Positions 1 through 7,547 are shown, counted from the stretch's first letter. The stretch: 53,368 bases of DNA from an uncultured Selenomonadales bacterium (GCA_937877545.1 CALFJE010000150.1:1-53368), one strand, 5' to 3'. A program made the numbers and translations. Notes: generated by a model not told the origin, from the sequence alone.

Positions 1-65
1 AGGCAAAAAAAATATCCTCAACGACGGTGACGGCGGAGGAATTGGCTATGTTGACGAGCGATTGA
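1..65 (+). pseudogene. C-terminal fragment of an unidentified protein, left copy
   Basis: This is the last 20 codons of a rightward reading frame, ending TGA at 63-65, with the visible tail AKKISSTTVTAEELAMLTSD. The rest lies outside the window. The same tail is encoded again at 175-276; the one nucleotide difference inside the shared coding part is silent. It converges on a fragment of the exonuclease III gene. The protein family is not recognisable from so short a tail. It could be the true end of the gene or a duplicated or mis-assembled copy. Confidence 0.5.
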
Positions 66-71
66 CTTGGC

Positions 72-100
72 GAGCTGCCTTCGGGCGGCTCCTTTTATTT
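72..100 (+). terminator. UUCG-loop terminator after the rightward gene tail
   Basis: Seven base pairs and one wobble pair (72-79 with 84-91) close a TTCG tetraloop and are followed by CCTTTTATTT. The polarity fits termination of the rightward gene ending at 65. It also lies just beyond the convergent xth tail. Confidence 0.55.
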
Positions 101-174
101 CAGCGTCAAGGTAACGGGGCAATGGTCGCTACCGAGGATGTCGGATTTAATATGCGCGGCGTCGACGTTATCAA

Positions 175-276
175 GACCCCGTGGCGTTCGTAGATTTATA
201 CAAAGAGGAGCAGGCAAAAAAAATATCCTCAACGACGGTGACGGCGGAGGAATTGGCTATGTTGACAAGCGATTGA
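175..276 (+). pseudogene. C-terminal fragment of the same unidentified protein, right copy
   Basis: An open frame with no start codon of its own runs from the duplication junction near 175 to TGA at 274-276. It encodes about 33 residues ending in the same tail as the fragment at 1-65, preceded by DPVAFVDLYKEEQ. It abuts, without a gap, a truncated copy of the exonuclease III 3' end at 66-174. This gives a tandem unit of 211 bp: tail of a rightward gene, terminator hairpin, tail of xth. I do not recognise the protein. Confidence 0.5.
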
Positions 277-305
277 CTTGGCGAGTTGCTTACGGGCGGC
301 TCATT

Positions 306-1055
306 TTATTTCAGCGTCAAAGTAACGGGGCAATGGTCGCTGCCGAGGATGTCGGATTTAATCTGCGCGGCGTCGACGTTATCAATCAAGCGTTCGGAGA
401 TGAGGAAGTAGTCGATACGCCAGCCGGCATTGGTGAGGCGAGCTTTACGCAGGTAGCTCCACCAGGTGTAGGCACCCGCCAAATCGGGATTGAGCTTGCG
501 GAAGATGTCGACGAAGCCGGCGTCCAAAAGCTCCGTGAACTTGCCGCGCTCCTCGTCGCTGAAGCCCGCGCTGTGATGATTCGACGCGGGATTTTTTAAA
601 TCTATGGGTTGATGAGCAACGTTGAAATCGCCGCAGACGACGACGGGCTTAACGGCGTCGAGTCCGCGCAGATAGTTGCGGAAGGCGTCCTCCCAATTTA
701 AACGACGGTCGAGCCATTCAAGGTTATGTGAATTTGGAACGTAGACATTGACGAAAAAAGTATCGCCGAGGTCAAGGGTAATGACGCGCCCCTCGCGGTC
801 GAATTCGTCAACGCCGATACCATACGTGACGGCTTGAGCTTCGACACGTGAAAATATCGCCGTGCCGCTGTAGCCCTTACGTTCGCCGTAATTCCAGAAT
901 TGCCGATAGCCGTCGAGTTCGATATGAGCCTCACCCTGTTGCATTTTAATTTCCTGCACGGCAAAAACGTCGGCGTCGAGCGTTTTGAAGGCGGGCATAA
1001 AGTCTTTTTTCAATCGGGCGCGTAAGCCGTTGACGTTCCACGAAGCGAATTTCAT
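306..1055 (-). CDS. xth: Exodeoxyribonuclease III (AP endonuclease)
   Basis: A 249-residue protein of the ExoIII/APE1 endonuclease-exonuclease-phosphatase family, which cuts DNA at abasic sites and has 3' exonuclease activity in base-excision repair. Family motifs are in order: the N-terminal FASWNVNGLRAR, the metal-binding glutamate in VQEIKM, the catalytic VVCGDFNVAH, GWRIDYFL, and the terminal LGSDHCPV with the catalytic Asp-His. The length is normal for ExoA-type enzymes. A longer frame continues to 1133, but the ATG at 1053-1055 has a GAGGA site seven bases upstream and begins exactly where family members begin. The stop is TAA at 306-308. A truncated second copy of its 3' end lies at 66-174. 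Confidence 0.95.
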   Translation of the reverse strand: MKFASWNVNGLRARLKKDFMPAFKTLDADVFAVQEIKMQQGEAHIELDGYRQFWNYGERKGYSGTAIFSRVEAQAVTYGIGVDEFDREGRVITLDLGDTFFVNVYVPNSHNLEWLDRRLNWEDAFRNYLRGLDAVKPVVVCGDFNVAHQPIDLKNPASNHHSAGFSDEERGKFTELLDAGFVDIFRKLNPDLAGAYTWWSYLRKARLTNAGWRIDYFLISERLIDNVDAAQIKSDILGSDHCPVTLTLK

Positions 1056-1086
1056 TTTGAATTCCTCATTCCCAATTGCGCAAGCA

Positions 1087-1130
1087 AAATGCCCTGCCTC
1101 CGACAAACGCTCTTCGGAAACAGGGCATTT
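1087..1130 (-). terminator. Long imperfect hairpin between csp and xth
   Basis: AAATGCCCTG (1087-1096) pairs perfectly with CAGGGCATTT (1121-1130). An inner stem TCCGA/TCGGA adds to it. It lies downstream of the cold-shock gene and upstream of xth, and is the likely 3' end of the csp transcript, although the following U-run is short. Confidence 0.55.
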
Positions 1131-1154
1131 CATGTAAGATTTTGCGGTGTACGC

Positions 1155-1355
1155 TTAAAGTTTCTTCACGTTGGCCGCCTGCGGACCGCGTTCGCCCTCA
1201 ATGATGTCGAAGGAAACTTCCTGTCCCTCGTCGAGGGTTTTGTAGCCGTCACTTTGAATGGCCGAGAAGTGCACGAACACATCGTCGCCCTCTTCGCGAG
1301 CAATGAATCCGTAACCCTTTTCCGCGCTAAACCACTTTACCTTACCAACTGCCAT
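1155..1355 (-). CDS. csp: Cold-shock domain protein (CspA family)
   Basis: A 66-residue single cold-shock domain that binds single-stranded RNA and DNA and acts as an RNA chaperone. RNP1 (KGYGFI) and RNP2 (VFVHFSAI) are intact, and the ends match the family (start GKVKWF, end GPQAANVKKL). The start is fixed by GGAGG at 1365-1369, nine bases upstream. The gene is apparently monocistronic: a consensus promoter lies directly upstream and a hairpin follows. The 5' leader is only about 40 bases, shorter than the long cold-responsive leader of E. coli cspA, so that type of thermoregulated leader is unlikely here. Confidence 0.96.
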   Translation of the reverse strand: MAVGKVKWFSAEKGYGFIAREEGDDVFVHFSAIQSDGYKTLDEGQEVSFDIIEGERGPQAANVKKL

Positions 1356-1400
1356 GTCATAATACCTCCAATGTTTAACTCTTCGTGCAAAAGCTAGCTA

Positions 1401-1429
1401 ATTATAGACGCCCAAAATTTTTCTGTCAA
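1401..1429 (-). promoter_or_regulatory. Consensus sigma-70 promoter of csp
   Basis: On the minus strand TTGACA (1424-1429) and TATAAT (1401-1406) are separated by 17 bases, a perfect match to the housekeeping consensus. They lie about 45 bases upstream of the csp start. Confidence 0.85.
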
Positions 1430-1448
1430 CCAATAAAATTGACGTAGC

Positions 1449-2453
1449 TCAATGCCCTTGCACGTCGGCGGGCGTCACGCGCTCCTTGAAGACTTTATAC
1501 GTCCACGCCTGATAGCAAAGGACAATCGGCACGAAGACAGCCGCCGCAATCGTCATGAGTCCGAGGGTGTGCGGCGTCGAGGCGGCGTTGTAAATGTTGA
1601 GGCTCCACTCAGGCGACAGGCTCGACACCATGAGGCGCGGGAACAGCGCATTGAAGAATCCGACCGTCAGGAAGGCGATACCCAGCGTCGACGACAAAAA
1701 CGCCTTGCAACCGTTGCCGGCATACGCGCCCGCGCAACCCGCTATCAACGCGCCTATCGACAGCCCCAAGAATATCACCGTGCTCAGCTTTGCCAAAATG
1801 TCCGTCTCAACCGCCGCTATGCAAGCAAACAGCACGTAAGCTATCAAAGCCGCAATTCCGAGCCGCAAACTTTTTCGCCGCAAATCTTCCAACAAGCCCT
1901 CGTCGGCGATTTTTATCAGCAGGAAATTCGCTCCGTGGAACGCGAACAGCAATACAAAGAACACGCCGCCCAGTAACGCGCACGGATTGAGCAGGTCGAA
2001 GAAATGCCCCGTGAAGTGCATTTGATAATTTATCGGCAAGCCGCGCAGGAGATTGACGACTGCCACGCCCCACAGCAAAGCCGGCACGAAGCTCCCGAAC
2101 ATAATCCCGAAGTCCCAGAAATTTATCCAGTCGGCGTATTTGAGCTTGCCGCGCAGTTCAAATGCCACGCCCCGCATTATCAGCGCGAGCAACATCAGGA
2201 ACAACGCCAAGTAAAATGTGCTGAACATCGTCGCGTAGACGTGCGGGAATGCCGCGAACGTTGCGCCGCCCGCCGTTATCATCCAAACTTCATTGCCGTC
2301 CCAAACCGGTCCGATAGCGCGAACGAATTGCGAGCGTTCATTCTTCGGGCGACAAAGCATCATCATGCCCACGCCGTAATCGAAGCCCTCCAGGATAAAA
2401 AATCCCGTGAACAGCACCGTTATCAAGATAAACCAGACGATATTTAAATCCAC
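1449..2453 (-). CDS. cydB: Cytochrome bd ubiquinol oxidase subunit II
   Basis: A polytopic membrane protein of about 334 residues. It is the second core subunit of the cytochrome bd quinol:O2 oxidoreductase, which reduces oxygen at low tension and protects anaerobes from it. The N-terminal helix has the family signature ILEGFDYGVGMM, followed by GPVWDGNEVWMI. About eight hydrophobic segments follow. A GTG at 2460-2462 also opens the frame, but AAGGGG at 2463-2468 lies too close to it and is well spaced for the GTG at 2451-2453, which gives MDLNIVWF. It follows the small coiled-coil ORF, whose TGA at 2467-2469 overlaps this ribosome site, so the two are probably translationally coupled. Confidence 0.95.
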   Translation of the reverse strand: MDLNIVWFILITVLFTGFFILEGFDYGVGMMMLCRPKNERSQFVRAIGPVWDGNEVWMITAGGATFAAFPHVYATMFSTFYLALFLMLLALIMRGVAFELRGKLKYADWINFWDFGIMFGSFVPALLWGVAVVNLLRGLPINYQMHFTGHFFDLLNPCALLGGVFFVLLFAFHGANFLLIKIADEGLLEDLRRKSLRLGIAALIAYVLFACIAAVETDILAKLSTVIFLGLSIGALIAGCAGAYAGNGCKAFLSSTLGIAFLTVGFFNALFPRLMVSSLSPEWSLNIYNAASTPHTLGLMTIAAAVFVPIVLCYQAWTYKVFKERVTPADVQGH

Positions 2454-2466
2454 AATCCTCACCCCT

Positions 2467-2760
2467 TCAATGCGTCAAGATTGAGTAAACGACAGTTATC
2501 GCGATGGTTGCGACGCCGATAATTGTTGCGACGAACAAATTGCGGACGTGGTTGCCGATATTGTCAATCTTCGAGTCCATTCTGTCCATTTTGGCGTAGA
2601 ATTCTTTTTGCATGTCCTTCATGTCTTGACGAATTTCGCGAATATCCTGCGCCCGTTGATTGTCGCGGTCGCGCATTTCTTGCATAAAGGACTTGAATGT
2701 CGCTTCAAGACTGCTGACGCGAGCCTCGACGTTGTTAATCCGTTTTTCGTCCTCCGTCAT
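2467..2760 (-). CDS. Small coiled-coil, single-pass membrane protein between cydA and cydB
   Basis: A 97-residue ORF of unrecognised family. Residues 1-70 are highly charged and heptad-like (repeated MQEMR, IREIRQDM, MKDMQKEF, MDRMDSKIDNI), predicting a coiled coil. Residues 74-94 (LFVATIIGVATIAITVVYSI) form one hydrophobic helix at the C-terminus. The architecture resembles XhlA-like or tail-anchored proteins. It is inserted between the two oxidase genes, with a GGAGGAG site inside the end of cydA, and its stop overlaps the cydB ribosome site. A longer in-frame extension to 3027 exists only because it shadows cydA. It could be an accessory or assembly factor of the oxidase, but that is inferred from position alone. 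Confidence 0.75.
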   Translation of the reverse strand: MTEDEKRINNVEARVSSLEATFKSFMQEMRDRDNQRAQDIREIRQDMKDMQKEFYAKMDRMDSKIDNIGNHVRNLFVATIIGVATIAITVVYSILTH

Positions 2761-2765
2761 GATAA

Positions 2766-4133
2766 TCACTCCTCCGCTGTGATTCTCGTCCTCCTTATGA
2801 ACATGACCGCCGCGAAGACTGCCCACACCGCCAAGAACAGGTAAATTGCCGTGAAGCCGATTAAAGTTATCCAGACCTCGCCCGCCGATAAGTTCGGGCT
2901 GACCGCCAATGCCGTCTTCTGCAAGCCGACAACTATCCACGGTTGCCGACCCGCCTCCGCTATGTACCAGCCCGCCGAATTCGCGATAAACGGCAACGGC
3001 AACAGCAACGGCATAAACTTTAAGCAACAGAGATGATCGCGAATCTTATTGCGGCAGAAAAAGACAAAGCCGCCCGTCACGAGGACAATCAGCAACAACG
3101 CGCCGCCGCTGCCGACCATAGCCCTGAAGCTCCAAAACATGCCGCGCACGTCGTTGGGGATATAGTAGCCGCTGCCGTATTTTTCGACCGCCTCGCGTTG
3201 CAAGTCGTTAATGCCTTTGACTTCGCCGTTAAACGAATTGTGAACCATAAAGCTGAACATGCCGGGGATAAGAATTTCGGAGTCGTTGCGCCGCGCCTCC
3301 TGGTTTATGTCGGCGATAACCGCGAACGGCGCGGGATTTTCCGTCTCCCACAGAGCCTCGAACGAAGCCAACTTCATCGGGTTAGCCTCGGCAAGATACT
3401 GCGCGTGCATGTGACCCGACCCCATGACGCCGAGCACTCCGACCAACGTGTACAAAACTGCGCGGCGAATCGTCTTAATGAACATGTCCCGCGACGCCTC
3501 GTCGGAGGCAATCTTCCACGCGCTCACGACGATAACCAGAAAGCCGCCCGTGGTTATGCCCGCGAACAGCGCATGAGAATATTCGCCCACGACGTAGGGA
3601 TTGGTGACAAGCTCGACAAAATCCGTCATGACGGCGCGACCGTCCTCAATGGCGTAGCCGACGGGGTGTTGCATAAAGGAATTGGCGACCAGAATCCAAA
3701 ACGCCGATAAATTACTGCCGAACGCCACGAGCCATATGCACAGGCAATGGAGCTTTTCGTTGAGCTTATCCCAACCGAATATCCAAAGCCCGATAAACGT
3801 CGACTCGATAAAGAATGCGCTCAGAGCCTCCAGAGCCAGCGGTGCGCCGAAGATGTCGCCCATGAATCGCGCATATTCCGACCAGTTCATACCGAAATGG
3901 AATTCCTGGACGATACCCGTCACCACGCCCATTGCGAAGTTTATCAGGAAAATCGTTCCGAAAAATTTTACCAGCTTTTTGAGCCTTACGCGCTCCTCGT
4001 AACTGCCGCTGAAGATGTACCACGTCTCAAGCAACGCCACGAAGATTGACAGCCCCAGCGTCACGGGCACGAATAAAAAATGATACAAGGTCGTTATCGC
4101 GAATTGCAATCGCGACAGAATCAGGGCGTCCAT
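2766..4133 (-). CDS. cydA: Cytochrome bd ubiquinol oxidase subunit I
   Basis: A 455-residue polytopic membrane protein carrying the haem sites of cytochrome bd. Visible family features are the N-terminal LSRLQFAITTLYHFLFVP, whose histidine is the proposed high-spin haem ligand; GEYSHALFAGI, whose histidine is the low-spin haem b558 ligand; the quinol-loop region around residues 250-320; and GRQPW near residue 390. The quinol loop is of the short type. The start ATG at 4131-4133 has AAGGAG eight bases upstream. It is first in the cydA - small ORF - cydB operon. A structured leader and a long gene-free region lie upstream, so oxygen-linked control at this point is plausible. Confidence 0.96.
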   Translation of the reverse strand: MDALILSRLQFAITTLYHFLFVPVTLGLSIFVALLETWYIFSGSYEERVRLKKLVKFFGTIFLINFAMGVVTGIVQEFHFGMNWSEYARFMGDIFGAPLALEALSAFFIESTFIGLWIFGWDKLNEKLHCLCIWLVAFGSNLSAFWILVANSFMQHPVGYAIEDGRAVMTDFVELVTNPYVVGEYSHALFAGITTGGFLVIVVSAWKIASDEASRDMFIKTIRRAVLYTLVGVLGVMGSGHMHAQYLAEANPMKLASFEALWETENPAPFAVIADINQEARRNDSEILIPGMFSFMVHNSFNGEVKGINDLQREAVEKYGSGYYIPNDVRGMFWSFRAMVGSGGALLLIVLVTGGFVFFCRNKIRDHLCCLKFMPLLLPLPFIANSAGWYIAEAGRQPWIVVGLQKTALAVSPNLSAGEVWITLIGFTAIYLFLAVWAVFAAVMFIRRTRITAEE

Positions 4134-4143
4134 TAAATCATCT

Positions 4144-4184
4144 CCTTATACATAAGGAACCGGAAGCTTTAAGTTCCCGGTTCC
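4144..4184 (-). promoter_or_regulatory. Two mutually exclusive hairpins over the cydA ribosome site
   Basis: Hairpin A pairs 4156-4163 with 4177-4184 (8 bp, GGAACCGG/CCGGTTCC). Hairpin B pairs 4144-4148 with 4153-4157 (CCTTA/TAAGG, four-base loop) and includes the AAGGAG site of cydA. They share bases 4156-4157, so only one can form fully. This is a possible translational switch. No known riboswitch is recognised. Confidence 0.4.
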
Positions 4185-4193
4185 CAAAATTTT

Positions 4194-4524
4194 CAAGGTC
4201 TCGGCGGAAGGCAAAACGTTTCGGCGCAGTCTATTTGCCGCCCGAAGGCGACTCAACGAATCAGTCATAAGCGACTGTGGAGGCGTGTTGGTGGTTGACG
4301 GCGGAGCGCATTTGCGTTGCTGAAGACGTTTCGATTGACGAACCCGCGTCTTGCGGAGCGGCGGCTTACAGACCGAACACGCGGCGAGCGTCTTCAGTCT
4401 CGTCATAAGTTGCTTTCATTACGTACAGTTTCGTTACGTAAAAGCGATTGGTTTGTGCAGCCTCTCAGTTCATCTGCACCTGAACCGACTTTGCCAAAAT
4501 ATTTCACCCTCCGCCGAGACCTTG
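4194..4524. repeat. Nested inverted repeats filling the cydA upstream gap
   Basis: The roughly 400-base stretch 4134-4533 has no credible gene. It contains an exact 15-bp inverted repeat (4194-4208 with 4510-4524, CAAGGTCTCGGCGGA) enclosing about 300 bp. Inside is a second exact inverted repeat (4320-4328 with 4389-4397, CTGAAGACG). The outer arms are flanked by A/T-rich stretches of similar sequence. It may be a MITE-like remnant or a structured leader. No transposase is present. Confidence 0.5.
4419..4441. promoter_or_regulatory. Dyad operator-like site upstream of cydA
   Basis: TTACGTA (4419-4425) and TACGTAA (4435-4441) form a perfect dyad separated by nine bases, about 290 bases upstream of cydA. 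The size and symmetry fit a dimeric regulator. The sequence is not the Rex or FNR consensus, so the regulator is unknown. Confidence 0.4.
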
Positions 4525-4533
4525 CCAAAAAAT

Positions 4534-5166
4534 TTATTCGTCGCTGTCGGCAACGTAATCCTCCAGAATTTCCAAATTGCCGGCGTGCGCGTCGAAAGGC
4601 AGTTCGTAATCGACGGTCGTTGAGATAAGCGCGGCGTCAATGGCGTTGGAAACTTTATCGGCTTCGGCTTGCAAGGCGGCAAGGAGCGTGCGGACACGGT
4701 TGCGGTCGAAGTCAATCGTCTTGACGCGTTCGATGTCGTATTTGTAGGTGGTTTGGTTGCCGTCCTTGTTGAAGACGTAGCCCAGCCCCGCGTTCTTTTC
4801 CAGGAGGCTTGAGCTTTTGAATTGACGCAGTTCGCGCAAGGTAGCGGCGACGAGGTGGCGTTTCTTGTTCACGTCGACCGCGCTGTCCAAATCGAACGTC
4901 ATGGAGCTTTTCGCCGCGTGAATAGCCTGCGCAAGTTTTTCGCGTTCGTCAAGCAGGAGCATGAGGAAATCGATAACCTTATCGGGCGGGAACTTATTTT
5001 CGACGACGATGTTGATTTTCTCGTCCTGTTGACCTTCGGCGGCTTTGGAGCGCAAATGTTTCTCCGTGACGCTGATTAGCTTGCCCTCGTCGCCCAGATA
5101 GCCGCTCACGAAGTCGAAGAGCTTTTCGAGAGTATTTTGCGCCTGGAACGCTTCCTTCAGATTCAT
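4534..5166 (-). CDS. Hypothetical protein (about 210 residues)
   Basis: An open frame of about 210 codons, rich in Lys, Glu, Asp and Leu, with no signal peptide or membrane segment and an acidic tail (EILEDYVADSDE). The N-terminal half is mostly predicted helix. The central part (residues 85-150) contains AIHAAKSSMTFDLDSAV and NKKRHLVAATLREL. I do not recognise the family. It starts MNLKEAFQAQ at 5166; another ATG two codons upstream (5172) is possible, and GGAGG at about 5178-5182 serves either. It stands alone between the cyd upstream region and the duplicated TPR gene end. Confidence 0.7.
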   Translation of the reverse strand: MNLKEAFQAQNTLEKLFDFVSGYLGDEGKLISVTEKHLRSKAAEGQQDEKINIVVENKFPPDKVIDFLMLLLDEREKLAQAIHAAKSSMTFDLDSAVDVNKKRHLVAATLRELRQFKSSSLLEKNAGLGYVFNKDGNQTTYKYDIERVKTIDFDRNRVRTLLAALQAEADKVSNAIDAALISTTVDYELPFDAHAGNLEILEDYVADSDE

Positions 5167-5233
5167 AGGCATTCACCCCTCCGAAATTTTTTTGTTTATT
5201 AAAACATAAATCGCACCCGTTTACAAGCAGAAC

Positions 5234-5510
5234 GGCAACCAAAATTCCCGCGCCTAAAATAATCTGCGCCCGCTGATACCGCTCCGTGCAAAGTCGGTTT
5301 GCGCCCGCGAGGTGTCGCCCAAAGCCCGATAACATTTCCCGCGCATTTCGTAACCGTCGCGCGCCTCGGCGTACTATCAAAATGGCAACCAAAATTCCCG
5401 CGCCTAAAATAATCTGCGCCCGCTGATACCGCTCCGAGCAAAGTCGGTTTGCGCCCGCGAGGCGTCGCCCAAAGCCCGATAACATTTCCCGCGCATATCG
5501 TAACCGTCGC
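5234..5510. repeat. Partial tandem duplication of the TPR gene 3' end (150-bp period)
   Basis: Positions 5234-5360 repeat 5384-5510 with three differences in 127 bases. The right copy is the end of the TPR gene. The left copy encodes the same tail (GKCYRALGD, then the RSGISGRRLF ending and stop) with Asp to Glu and Ala to Thr changes. It has in-frame stops just upstream and no start, so it is a non-functional remnant. The two copies lie 23 bases apart. Confidence 0.85.
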
Positions 5511-6582
5511 AGTCGTCGGGTTCCAAGCGGAGGTATTCGTCGAAGTCGGCTCGCGCCGCCGCATACTGTCCCGAATAAAAATAAGCCGACCCGCGATTAT
5601 AATAAGCCGTGGCAAACTGCGGCTCACGTTTAATCACCTCGCCGAAGCATTGCGCCGCCTCCTTATAGCGTTGCGTCTCCAAATAAGCACCGCCCAAATC
5701 GAAGTAGCAATCCGTGTCGCCGGAACGCTCAATCAAACGCTTGAAGTCGCGAATCGCCGCGTCGTAACGTTTCAGCTTCAAATAAGTCTTGGCGCGTTTT
5801 TCCAAGCTCTCGTAATCGTAAGGGTACCTGTCAATCATCACGGAGTAATCGGCAATCGCCTGCGCATAATTCCCCATTGCAAAGTAAACGTTGCCGCGCC
5901 TCCTGTAATTCACATCGGGCTGAGCGTCCTCAATGCGCTTTGTGTAGCCGATTATGCGGTGAGCATTTACAGGCTCCTCTAAGTCTTCGGGCAACTCGTC
6001 AAAATTATAATTCGGATCCAACTCGACGCTCCGCTGAAAGTCGGCAAGAGCTTTGACATATTGCCCGCGTTCCAAATAAAAATTGCCGCGTTGCTCAAAA
6101 TTCCACGCCGACGGCTCGCGCTCAATTTCCCGCGTGTAGCCTCGCAAGCGATGTTCGTCCAAAGTCGCCTCGAAACTTTTCGGGCAACGGGCAATGATAT
6201 GGCTCGGAGAAATTTCAACCGCCTTGACGTAATCGGCAAGAGCCTTGGCATAGCGTCCGCGCTCCAGATAAAAATTGCCGCGCACGTTGTACCAATAAAC
6301 GTCCGGCTTAAGTTCAATCGCCCGCGTGTAGTCGGCTGCGGCTTGCCTGTCGCGCTTTAGGGCGGCGTAAAGGTCGGCGCGGTCTTTATAAGCGTCGGCA
6401 CTCGGCGCAAGCTCGATGATTTTCGTGAAGTCGGCAAGGGCTTCCTTATGACGCCCCAAAGTACTCAAGGCGCGGGCACGCATCCTGTAGGCGGGAATGC
6501 TCGCGCCTCGTTTAAGCAGCCTTGTAGTCTTGGCAACATTGTTAAGCAGTTGCGCTCGATCTTCGGCGGAAAGCTTGCTCAA
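5404..6582 (-). CDS. Tetratricopeptide-repeat protein
   Basis: A 392-residue protein built almost wholly of about nine to ten 34-residue TPR units. Repeated signatures are A-X-ADF/ADY-X-AIEL-P and RGNFYLERGRYAKALADY. Two units are nearly identical (around residues 100-120 and 170-190), which suggests internal duplication. TPR arrays bind protein partners. There is no catalytic domain and no clear signal peptide. The start is TTG at 6580-6582 with GAGGAG ten bases upstream, six bases after the hydrolase gene, so the two form an operon. The target is unknown. Its 3' end has been duplicated downstream. Confidence 0.85.
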   Translation of the reverse strand: MSKLSAEDRAQLLNNVAKTTRLLKRGASIPAYRMRARALSTLGRHKEALADFTKIIELAPSADAYKDRADLYAALKRDRQAAADYTRAIELKPDVYWYNVRGNFYLERGRYAKALADYVKAVEISPSHIIARCPKSFEATLDEHRLRGYTREIEREPSAWNFEQRGNFYLERGQYVKALADFQRSVELDPNYNFDELPEDLEEPVNAHRIIGYTKRIEDAQPDVNYRRRGNVYFAMGNYAQAIADYSVMIDRYPYDYESLEKRAKTYLKLKRYDAAIRDFKRLIERSGDTDCYFDLGGAYLETQRYKEAAQCFGEVIKREPQFATAYYNRGSAYFYSGQYAAARADFDEYLRLEPDDCDGYDMRGKCYRALGDASRAQTDFARSGISGRRLF

Positions 6583-6588
6583 GATTTG

Positions 6589-7485
6589 TCAACTCCTCTC
6601 GGCGTCAAGGAAGGAGAAGACTTTATCAAAGTAGGCGGCGGGATTTGTACGTTTGGAATCGGCGTGACCCGCACCCGCCACAACGAATTTATCCTTGGGA
6701 GCCGCGCAGGTATCGTAAAGGCGCGTCATCATGTCGAAGGGCACCAGCTTATCCGCGTCGCCGTGAATGAACAGCACCGGCACTTTAATCTTGTCGACGA
6801 CCGCAAGCGGCGCGGCGTCCGAAATCCTCACGCCCGTATTGAACTTGCAAACCAAATCGGCGCACGGCATTATCGGATATTCGGGCAAGCCGAAAATTTC
6901 TCCGAGTTGCGCGGTGAACATTTCATAAGCCGAGGTGTAGCCGCAATCCTCGACGACGGCGATAAGATTTTTCGGCTCAAGCGCGGCAGTCATCAAGGCG
7001 GTAGCGGCACCCATTGAGACGCCGTGGAGGACAATCTGCGCGGAGTCGGGAAGTTCGGTCGTCCAAAGCGCAATGTCGCGGCTTTCCAACGCGCCCATGG
7101 TTATGAATTGCCCTTGGCTCAGACCCGCCGCCCGCAAGTCGGGGATAAGGACGTTCCAACCGCGCTTGAGATATTCCTCGGCGTAGTCGTAAGCAAAGGT
7201 ACCGTCGCGCCCGTAGCCGTGAATCAGAATCGCCCAACGATTTGACGGCTCGGCGGGCGTGAATCTTTTGGCTCGGAGTGTCAAGCCGTCGAAGCTCTTA
7301 AGCGTCCAATCCTCGCTCGGAAAGTTTGGAGCGGGCGGAGCCTTCAAGTTGGGGTCGGCTATGTTGGCGCAAGCTTTGGGCGGCGATAAGTCCTCGCCGC
7401 GTTTCAAGGCGAAGTCGACAAAGTAATCACCCACGGCGTAACCCGCGCAGATTAGCCAAACTATTATTACCAGAAATTTTTTCAT
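6589..7485 (-). CDS. Alpha/beta-hydrolase with N-terminal membrane anchor
   Basis: A 298-residue serine hydrolase. Residues 1-25 (KKFLVIIVWLICAGYAVG) are a signal anchor, so the enzyme probably faces the periplasm or cell surface. Motifs: HGYGRDG (oxyanion-hole loop), GVSMGA (nucleophile elbow G-X-S-X-G), HGDADKLVPF (acidic residue) and AGAGHADS (catalytic histidine). It resembles the YqkD/Bem46-type family of hydrolases. The substrate is unknown. The start ATG at 7483-7485 follows GGAGGT; the frame continues upstream only by reading through the tRNA gene. It heads a two-gene operon with the TPR gene. Confidence 0.88.
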   Translation of the reverse strand: MKKFLVIIVWLICAGYAVGDYFVDFALKRGEDLSPPKACANIADPNLKAPPAPNFPSEDWTLKSFDGLTLRAKRFTPAEPSNRWAILIHGYGRDGTFAYDYAEEYLKRGWNVLIPDLRAAGLSQGQFITMGALESRDIALWTTELPDSAQIVLHGVSMGAATALMTAALEPKNLIAVVEDCGYTSAYEMFTAQLGEIFGLPEYPIMPCADLVCKFNTGVRISDAAPLAVVDKIKVPVLFIHGDADKLVPFDMMTRLYDTCAAPKDKFVVAGAGHADSKRTNPAAYFDKVFSFLDAERS

Positions 7486-7509
7486 GATGCACCTCCGTAA
7501 CGCAAAGAC

Positions 7510-7530
7510 GACTCCCCGAATCGAGGAGCC
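7510..7530 (-). terminator. Hairpin after tRNA-Pro
   Basis: GACTCCCC and GGGGAGTC-like arms (GGCTCCTCGATTCGGGGAGT on the minus strand) form a stable stem just downstream of the tRNA. A short U-rich stretch follows. It could end the tRNA transcript or partly read through to the hydrolase. Confidence 0.45.
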
Positions 7531-7547
7531 GCCTGTTGGTTTCTGTA

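Larger units (their letters stand above)
1..385. repeat. Tandem partial duplication (211-bp period) of converging gene ends
   Basis: Positions 1-174 match 212-385 with about 4 % divergence. Each copy holds the tail of a rightward gene, a hairpin, and the last codons of xth on the minus strand. Most differences in coding parts are silent; one changes Gln to His in the xth tail. The left copy carries the better hairpin: GAGCTGCC/GGCGGCTC around a TTCG loop at 72-91, followed by a T-rich run. This hairpin suits a terminator for the rightward gene. In the right copy (283-302) the hairpin is damaged. Confidence 0.8.

Noticed and set aside
2761..3027. Longer start for the coiled-coil ORF
   Set aside because: The extension overlaps cydA in another frame; a good ribosome site fits the start at 2760.
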